Source of the DNA: Bacillota bacterium
Lineage (GTDB): Bacteria > Bacillota > UBA994 > UBA5500
Direction of reading: 5' to 3'
DNA: 64,000 bases
NCBI GenBank assembly: GCA_023436245.1
Contig: JAEZJZ010000021.1
Location: forward strand, 1 to 64,000
Shown piece after piece: positions 58,650-64,000 of the stretch. The notes under the pieces are model-generated. The model searched no databases. It was not told the origin of the DNA and worked only from the letters and a program-made list of their open reading frames with translations. The number at the start of each line of letters is the position of its first letter. Position 1 is the stretch's first letter. Made by a program: the position numbers and the translations under genes.

Positions 58650-59972
58650 TTGAAGGTTGGGATGGTCACGCTTGGTTGCGCCAAGAATACCGTTGACACA
58701 GAAATCATGCTGGCAGAGCTGCAGAAGCACGGGTATGAGATCACTGCTGACGCCGGTCAAGCCGAGGTGTTGGTGGTCAATACCTGTGGGTTCATCGAGG
58801 CGGCCAAGCGGGAGTCGCTTGACACCATCCTGGAGATGGCCGGGTGGAAGCAGAGAGGCGCCTGCAATACGCTGATCGTCACCGGCTGTTTGACCCAGCG
58901 GTACGGAGAGCAAATCATCCAGGACATGCCCGAAGTTAATGGTGTGCTCGGGACGGGCAATTTTCACCGTCTGGTGGAAGTGATTGACCGTACCCTCGCT
59001 GGTGAACGAGTGTTGGAAGTCGCGGCGCCGACATTCGACTATGATCAGGATAGGTCGCGGGTCAGGGTGACCGCGCGGCATACGGCCTACGTGAAGATTG
59101 CCGAGGGCTGCGACAACTGCTGCACCTATTGCGCCATTCCGTTGGTGCGCGGCGGTTACCATAGCCGCAAGATGGCCAGCGTGCTGCAGGAAGTTTCGCA
59201 ATTGGCGGCTGAGGGTGTGCAGGAGATCAATCTGATCGCGCAGGATACCACCCGCTACGGACAGGACATCACCGGGAGACTGCAACTCGCCGAGTTGCTG
59301 CGCTCGCTGCTCACCGTGAGTGGGCCGGCCTGGTTCCGGCTGCTCTATGGCTATCCCACTCACTTTACAGACGAGCTGATCGACCTCTTGGCCAACGAAG
59401 ACCGTCTGGTCAATTACCTGGACATACCCTTGCAGCACATCAGCCCACGCATCTTGCGCGAGATGAATCGCCCGGATGATGTCGGCCAGGTGCGCAAGTT
59501 GATCAACACCTTGCGGGAACGGATCCCGGATATCACCCTGCGCACGTCGTTCATCGTCGGTTTCCCTGGCGAGACAGAGGCCGATTTTGCCCTCTTGGAG
59601 CAGTTCATGCAGGAAATACAGTTTGATCATGTCGGCGTTTTTGCCTACTCGCAAGAAGAGGGTACTGTCGCCGGCGGAAGGCTGGATCAGGTTCCGCTTG
59701 GTCTGCGGGAGCAGAGGCGAGATCGACTGATGTCGGTGCAGCAGGCCATTTCCAAGGCGCGCAACCTGCGGTTTGTTGGACGGACACTGGAGGTGCTGGT
59801 CGAGCGGGCCTGGCCGGAGGGCAAGGGTGTCGTCGGGCGCGGACGGAAGGATGCGCCGGACGTCGACGGGCTGATCTATGTGCGGGATGCGCAGCCTGCG
59901 CCAGGCAGCATCATTTTGGCAGATATCGACCAGGCGCATGATTATGATTTGGTGGGGGTGCTGCACCGATGA
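58650..59972 (+). CDS. rimO: Ribosomal protein S12 methylthiotransferase RimO
   Basis: A 440-residue methylthiotransferase: N-terminal UPF0004 domain with cysteines in LGCAKNTVDTE, NTCGFIEAAK and VTGCLTQRY; radical SAM core with GCDNCCTYCAIP; C-terminal TRAM domain. LGCAKNTVDTE and the length fit RimO rather than MiaB. The frame starts at 58650 (codon read as start after GAGGAGG); it overlaps pgsA by four bases, a common pairing. Confidence 0.95.
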   Translation: MKVGMVTLGCAKNTVDTEIMLAELQKHGYEITADAGQAEVLVVNTCGFIEAAKRESLDTILEMAGWKQRGACNTLIVTGCLTQRYGEQIIQDMPEVNGVLGTGNFHRLVEVIDRTLAGERVLEVAAPTFDYDQDRSRVRVTARHTAYVKIAEGCDNCCTYCAIPLVRGGYHSRKMASVLQEVSQLAAEGVQEINLIAQDTTRYGQDITGRLQLAELLRSLLTVSGPAWFRLLYGYPTHFTDELIDLLANEDRLVNYLDIPLQHISPRILREMNRPDDVGQVRKLINTLRERIPDITLRTSFIVGFPGETEADFALLEQFMQEIQFDHVGVFAYSQEEGTVAGGRLDQVPLGLREQRRDRLMSVQQAISKARNLRFVGRTLEVLVERAWPEGKGVVGRGRKDAPDVDGLIYVRDAQPAPGSIILADIDQAHDYDLVGVLHR

Positions 59973-60508
59973 CTCTGGCTAATCGGGTGACGCTGACACG
60001 CATTCTGCTGGTACCCGTTTTCTTGTTCTTTCTTCTGGAAAAAATAGCTTATGGGACGTTCATTGCCGCCGGTATCTTCATTGTGGCGGCCAGCACCGAT
60101 GGTCTCGATGGATACCTCGCTCGCAAGCGCAAGGAAGTGACCAATTTGGGCAAGTTGCTTGATCCGCTGGCGGACAAGCTGCTGATCACTGCGGCGCTAG
60201 TTTCTCTGGTTGAAGCTAGTGTCTTGCCAGGTTGGGTGGCTATCGTGATCATCTCGCGGGAACTGGCAGTCACCGGGCTGCGATCGGTAGCGGCGGCAGA
60301 AGGGATCATCGTCCAGGCCAGCATTCTGGCCAAAGTGAAAACGGTGTCCCAAATCGTGGCGATTGTGGGACTGATGATCGACAACTATCCGTTTTCGCTG
60401 ATCAACTTTCCTTTCACCAGTCTTGCCGTTGGCTTCTCCGTGGTGCTGACTATTTGGACCGGCGTAGACTACTTTGTGCGTGTTGGCAGGAAGTTGAGTT
60501 GGAGCTAG
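59969..60508 (+). CDS. pgsA: CDP-diacylglycerol-glycerol-3-phosphate 3-phosphatidyltransferase
   Basis: A 179-residue membrane enzyme making phosphatidylglycerol phosphate. The CDP-alcohol phosphotransferase signature is intact: STDGLDGYLARKRKEVTNLGKLLDPLADKLL. About four to five membrane segments. It uses the CDP-diacylglycerol from CdsA. The ATG overlaps rimO. Confidence 0.96.
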   Translation: MTLANRVTLTRILLVPVFLFFLLEKIAYGTFIAAGIFIVAASTDGLDGYLARKRKEVTNLGKLLDPLADKLLITAALVSLVEASVLPGWVAIVIISRELAVTGLRSVAAAEGIIVQASILAKVKTVSQIVAIVGLMIDNYPFSLINFPFTSLAVGFSVVLTIWTGVDYFVRVGRKLSWS

Positions 60509-60554
60509 ACTCACCGGAATATCGAGGACCGGTGCGCTGCATGACAGAAATTAC

Positions 60555-60578
60555 AGCCCCCAATTCGGGGGCTTTCGT
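60555..60578 (+). terminator. Terminator after pgsA
   Basis: AGCCCCC and GGGGGCT form a seven-base stem with a five-base AATTC loop, followed by TTCGTGTT. Confidence 0.8.
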
Positions 60579-60638
60579 GTTATACTGGGTGATGTAAGTA
60601 TTGAGTTATGTAAACTAACTGGACAGGTGGTGAATGGC

Positions 60639-61163
60639 ATGAAATTGCCCAGAATGAAGTGGCCGGTCGTGATCGTTACGCTGGTGATCACGTTACCGGT
60701 ATTGTTTGCCGGCTATTGGTTTTGGCAGCGGCATGCCATTAACCAGCCTTTGGTAGAACAACTGCGAGGCATTCCAGGAGTTAATGATGTACAGATTGAG
60801 CAGAGCCGGGCTGGCCTGCAGATCAAGCTGGCGGCGACGGCCTCGATTGACTTCGTGCAGGTGGCTCCAGAGATCAGATCCTTGGTAGACGAAACGGCAA
60901 AGGGTGCGGCTATCGTCTGGAATAATCAGCTTGACGGTGAACTGGGCGAGGCCAGGCAGTCGCTTGACTTTGTCTTGCGGGAAGCCCAAATTCGTCACGA
61001 GTACGTGGCGATGCAAGAGCGGGTTGCGGATTCAATGAAACGGCAAGGCTTGGCCTATCAGTTGGGCGTGGATGAGCGCTTCATTTACCTGAAGCTTCAG
61101 CAAGGCGATTCAGTCTGGCTGGAAATGCTTCCGGTGATCCGCCAAGGAGGTGCTCCGCAGTGA
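60639..61163 (+). CDS. Single-pass membrane protein of unknown function, partner of the FtsH-like protease
   Basis: A 174-residue protein with one N-terminal transmembrane segment (about 8-28) and a soluble outer domain of about 145 residues (IPGVNDVQIEQSRAGLQIKL, a BON-like or GerM-like alpha/beta feel but no clear family). The start at the ATG 60639 follows AGGTGGTG. The stop overlaps the start of the FtsH-like gene by four bases, so the two are translationally coupled. Function unknown; a regulator, adaptor or substrate of the protease is a reasonable guess. Confidence 0.65.
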   Translation: MKLPRMKWPVVIVTLVITLPVLFAGYWFWQRHAINQPLVEQLRGIPGVNDVQIEQSRAGLQIKLAATASIDFVQVAPEIRSLVDETAKGAAIVWNNQLDGELGEARQSLDFVLREAQIRHEYVAMQERVADSMKRQGLAYQLGVDERFIYLKLQQGDSVWLEMLPVIRQGGAPQ

Positions 61164-62650
61164 AGCACCGCATGGAGATAATTGTCGGCCTGCTGGTAGC
61201 AGTACTGGTCTTCGCCTTGAGTATTGGCGTTAACGTATTGCCTGTGCTCCTGTTTGGCGCTTTCCTCTATCTGATTGCGAATCGCATGGGTGTCGGTGGC
61301 CTTGGCGGCGGCACCGGTGTACTCATTCAGGCGGACGCCAAGCCGCAGGCGATCACCTTCAGTGACATCGGCGGGCAGGCAACTGCAAAGCAGGAACTGC
61401 TGGAGGCCCTGGACTTCATCAACCAGGCTGCAACTGCCGAGAAGTTGGGCATCCGGCCGCTGCAGGGCATTCTGCTCAGCGGACCGCCTGGGACCGGCAA
61501 GACGCTGTTGGCCAAGGCGGCTGCCGCCTACACTGATGCAGCCTTCTTGGCGGCTGCCGGCAGTGAGTTCATCGAGATGTACGCCGGTGTCGGTGCACAG
61601 CGTGTCCGGCAGTTGTTCGATCGGGCACGAGAAACGGCACGCAAGCAAAAGAAGAGCCGGGCGATCATCTTCATAGATGAGATCGATGTTCTAGGCGCCA
61701 AGCGGGGTCAGAACCAGGGACACATGGAGTACGAGCAGACCCTGAATCAGCTGCTGGTGGAAATGGATGGCATCAGTAACGACAAGGACGTTCAGGTGCT
61801 GCTGATTGGAGCGACCAATCGGCCTGACCTGCTCGACTCTGCATTGCTCCGACCAGGGCGCTTTGACCGGCTGGTGCGAGTGGACCTGCCGGACCGGGAT
61901 GCGCGTCTGCAGATTCTGCAGCTGCACACCCGCAATAAGCCGCTGGCGCCGGATGTCAATCTGGAGAAGATTGCTGGCGAGGCTTACGGTTTCTCTGGCG
62001 CACATTTGGAGAGTCTGTGCAACGAGGCGGCCATCCTGGCCATGCGCGAACAGGTGGAGACGATTACGCAGCGCCATTTTGTGGACAGCGTGGACAAGGT
62101 GATGCTGGGCGAGAAGTCTGACCGGCGTCCGATGCAGGAAGAGCAGCGGCGAGTGGCGATTCACGAGGCGGGTCACGCCATCGCGGCAGAACACGTGCGA
62201 CCCGGCTCGGTCTCCAACGTGACCATCCTTTCTCGAGGCAACGCGCTCGGCTACGTGCGCCAAACCCCGGGAGATGACAACTACTTGCAGACCGAGGGCC
62301 AGATCAGCGAGCAGCTCTGGGTGCTGCTGGCCGGGGCAGTCGCTGAGCAGATGATGCTCGGTAGTCGCAGCACTGGCGCGAGCGGCGATTTCCAGGAGGC
62401 GATCAAGCTGGCCCGCCGCTACGTTTTGTCCGGCATGTCACCGCTCGGGGTGATTGATGAGGAGATCGTCGACAAGCAGGCCCTGCACGCGGCGGAGCAG
62501 GAGTTGTTGCGCGCGGTGGAACAGCAGGTGACGGCTCACCTCAATCAGAATCGGGGTACCCTGGAAGAGGTGCTGGCGGTGCTGCTGCAGGATGAGCGCA
62601 TTGAGGGCGACCGTCTGCGGGAACTACTCGCGGAGACAGAGGCTGCATAA
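61160..62650 (+). CDS. Short FtsH-like AAA+ membrane metalloprotease
   Basis: A 496-residue AAA+ protease, about 110-150 residues shorter than housekeeping FtsH. Two membrane segments form a tight hairpin at about 6-42 without the usual outer domain. The ATPase has GPPGTGKT (near 107), IIFIDEID and the second region of homology GATNRPDLLDSALLRPGRFDR; the pore loop reads MYAG instead of the usual F-V-G. The zinc site HEAGH (near 335) and the later Asp (ASGDFQEA) are intact, so it should be active. The C-terminus is helical. Start is GTG at 61160. Confidence 0.88.
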   Translation: MKHRMEIIVGLLVAVLVFALSIGVNVLPVLLFGAFLYLIANRMGVGGLGGGTGVLIQADAKPQAITFSDIGGQATAKQELLEALDFINQAATAEKLGIRPLQGILLSGPPGTGKTLLAKAAAAYTDAAFLAAAGSEFIEMYAGVGAQRVRQLFDRARETARKQKKSRAIIFIDEIDVLGAKRGQNQGHMEYEQTLNQLLVEMDGISNDKDVQVLLIGATNRPDLLDSALLRPGRFDRLVRVDLPDRDARLQILQLHTRNKPLAPDVNLEKIAGEAYGFSGAHLESLCNEAAILAMREQVETITQRHFVDSVDKVMLGEKSDRRPMQEEQRRVAIHEAGHAIAAEHVRPGSVSNVTILSRGNALGYVRQTPGDDNYLQTEGQISEQLWVLLAGAVAEQMMLGSRSTGASGDFQEAIKLARRYVLSGMSPLGVIDEEIVDKQALHAAEQELLRAVEQQVTAHLNQNRGTLEEVLAVLLQDERIEGDRLRELLAETEAA

Positions 62651-62671
62651 GGCAAGTTGTATTCACTCAAG

Positions 62672-62700
62672 GGGCGGCATCAGCCGCTCTTTTTTCTTTT
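62672..62700 (+). terminator. Terminator after the FtsH-like gene
   Basis: GGGCGGC and GCCGCTC pair with one G-T, loop ATCA, followed by TTTTTTC: a typical intrinsic terminator. Confidence 0.9.
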
Positions 62701-62717
62701 CTCCGGATATTTTTCGC

Positions 62718-62747
62718 TTGCCGAGACAATATCCATGATGGTATACT
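62718..62747 (+). promoter_or_regulatory. Promoter of the MarR-MATE operon with a possible operator
   Basis: TTGCCG (62718-62723) and TATACT (62742-62747) with an 18-base spacer. Downstream at about 62761-62780 lies CGAACGTTCACTAGCGAAC, in which GTTC-N6-GAAC forms an inverted repeat fit for a dimeric MarR repressor. Autorepression is inferred from position only. Confidence 0.65.
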
Positions 62748-62791
62748 ACTGTTCTGTGACGAACGTTCACTAGCGAACAAGGCTGGAGGCG

Positions 62792-63280
62792 ATGGCTGTG
62801 GCTGAGCGTCATGAGCTTCTGATGGAGCTCCTCAGGGAAGTGAACAAACGCATTTTTGATCTGGTGCATCAGGAGGCTGGCAGCCCCGGCTTGGGGACAG
62901 CCCACATAATGATCATGGGTGAGATGGTGGAACACCCCGGCAGCACGATCAGCGAACTGGCGCGGGCCGTTGGCCTGGCCAAGTCGCACGTTTCCACCAC
63001 AGTCGAGCACCTCACTCGTCGCGACTGGCTGGAAAAGCGGGCAGACGACAACGACCTGCGCCTGGTGCGGATTTTCCCCACCAAACGTTCACTGGAGCAG
63101 TTCAGAGTGATCGACGCAGCCGTGCGTCAGCGCATGAACTCCGCCCTTTCCGCTATACCCGAGCAGCAGGTCTCGGACATGCTGACGGGGCTCATGGCCT
63201 TGCGCGCCGTTTTGACCGATGGCGACTATTCTCTGCCCAAGGCAGCCTCTGCTGCCGGCAATGAAGAGGGAGTGATTTGA
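62792..63280 (+). CDS. MarR-family transcriptional regulator
   Basis: A 162-residue winged-helix protein with the MarR core STISELARAVGLAKSHVSTTVEHLTRRDWLEKRADDNDLRLVRIFPT (recognition helix and beta wing). MarR proteins usually repress neighbouring efflux genes and release DNA on ligand binding. Its stop overlaps the start of the MATE gene by one base, so it probably controls that transporter. Confidence 0.92.
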   Translation: MAVAERHELLMELLREVNKRIFDLVHQEAGSPGLGTAHIMIMGEMVEHPGSTISELARAVGLAKSHVSTTVEHLTRRDWLEKRADDNDLRLVRIFPTKRSLEQFRVIDAAVRQRMNSALSAIPEQQVSDMLTGLMALRAVLTDGDYSLPKAASAAGNEEGVI

Positions 63281-64000
63281 TGAGGGACATGACAGAAGGT
63301 AAGGCCGGTAAATTGATTCTCAGCTTCACCTTGCCGATGTTCATAGGAAATATATTTCAACAGCTTTACAACATGGTTGATTCGGCTGTGGTCGGTCGGT
63401 ATGTAGGGCCGAATGCTCTGGCAGCCGTGGGCACCAGCTTTCCGATCATCTTCGTGCTGATCTCTCTGGTGTTTGGGTTGACCATGGGAACCGGTGTGAT
63501 CATCTCCCAGTTCTTTGGCGCCAAACAGATCGACAAGGTGAGGCGGGCCGTATCTACTGCCTTGACCTTTCAGACAGCCGGCGCGCTGGTGATGACGGTG
63601 GTCGGGCTGCTGCTCAGTCGTCCGCTGCTTCATCTGTTGAACGTTCCGGCAGAGATTATCGAGGATTCTGCAGCCTACATGCAGATTTTCTTCGGCGGCT
63701 TGGTCTTCATGTTTGCGTACAATTCCTTCTCCGGAATTCTGCGCTCGCTAGGAGACTCCAAGACTCCGCTCTATTTCCTGGTGATCTCGACGCTGGTCAA
63801 CGTTGGGCTGGACATCTACTTTGTGGCCAATCTGGGCTGGGGCGTAGCTGGCGTGGCCTGGGCCACTCTGATTGCGCAGGCCTTGTCTGCAGCGCTCTGT
63901 ATCATCTACATCTACCAGAAGGTGCCCATCTTGCAGTTCACGCGCGAACAGTGGGTGTTCGACCGCGAGATCTTCAAGATGATGCTGCGCCTCGGTGTGC
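63280..64000 (+). CDS. MATE family efflux transporter (partial, 3' end outside window)
   Basis: The first 240 residues of a multidrug and toxic compound extrusion protein; the frame is open at the window end. It starts MRDMTEGKAGKLILSFTLPMFIGNIFQQLYNMVDSAVVGRYVG-type sequence, with the typical QLYNMVDS block in the first membrane segment, GLTMGTGVIISQFFGAK, and FAYNSFSGILRSLGDSKTPL. These antiporters export drugs or metabolites using a sodium or proton gradient. It follows marR directly. Confidence 0.93.
   Translation, partial: MRDMTEGKAGKLILSFTLPMFIGNIFQQLYNMVDSAVVGRYVGPNALAAVGTSFPIIFVLISLVFGLTMGTGVIISQFFGAKQIDKVRRAVSTALTFQTAGALVMTVVGLLLSRPLLHLLNVPAEIIEDSAAYMQIFFGGLVFMFAYNSFSGILRSLGDSKTPLYFLVISTLVNVGLDIYFVANLGWGVAGVAWATLIAQALSAALCIIYIYQKVPILQFTREQWVFDREIFKMMLRLGV

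Overview
The window is a 64 kb stretch of the chromosome of a motile, endospore-forming, anaerobe-type Firmicute (Clostridia or Negativicutes; the species cannot be named from the sequence). The reasons are a fliY/cheC/cheD-type chemotaxis system, the dipicolinate synthase pair spoVFA-spoVFB next to dapG-dapA, a Spo0E-like protein, SpoIIIE/FtsK, and gene order that follows the Bacillus subtilis fla/che, rpsB-tsf, cdsA-dxr, nusA-infB and pnp-spoVF-tepA-spoIIIE blocks. Base composition looks moderately GC-rich by eye (not counted). Every gene I accept lies on the + strand.

Layout. (1) 1-20070: end of a large flagellar/chemotaxis operon: motB(end)-fliL-fliM-fliY-cheY-fliO-fliP-fliQ-fliR-flhB-flhA-flhF-flhG-[PilZ]-cheB-cheA-cheW-cheC-cheD-sigD-fapA and two small genes. 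(2) 20082-29756: translation, nucleotide, lipid and isoprenoid genes rpsB, tsf, pyrH, frr, a 68-residue unknown, uppS, cdsA, dxr, rseP, ispG, then a glycosyltransferase and an MgtC-like protein. (3) 29789-41110: rimP-nusA-rnpM-L7Ae-infB-rbfA-nrnA-truB-ribF, two small unknown genes, rpsO, pnp. (4) 41182-53990: ylxY, M16 peptidase, Spo0E-like, ymxH, spoVFA, spoVFB, dapG, dapA, tepA, ylzJ, uppP, spoIIIE/ftsK, rodZ-like. (5) 54172-64000: YgiQ-type radical SAM protein, YprA-type helicase, rimO, pgsA, a membrane protein with an FtsH-like protease, and a MarR/MATE pair cut by the window end.

The most unusual feature is in cheY. The gene is split at codon 16 by about 182 bp without an ORF. This insert can be folded by hand into a complete minimal group I intron: P1 with a U-G pair at the 5' splice site, P2 to P9, a GAAA-capped P6 and R/S-type P7 strands. 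Exact splicing would restore a 121-residue CheY with the family sequence. Two palindromic repeat families are also present. One has a roughly 70 bp unit, with tandem copies after flhG and after the helicase and diverged copies elsewhere. The other has a roughly 55 bp double-hairpin unit, present three times in the rimP-infB operon, directly abutting the ribosome binding sites of rimP and infB. FlhG carries an inserted YcgR-N/PilZN-like domain between its FlhF-activating N-terminus and its MinD-like ATPase.

How the genes work together: region 1 builds the flagellar export gate, switch and chemotaxis pathway and encodes its sigma factor. Regions 2 and 3 are growth-related housekeeping operons. 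Region 4 couples lysine-pathway enzymes to dipicolinate synthesis for spores, together with envelope and DNA-translocation functions.
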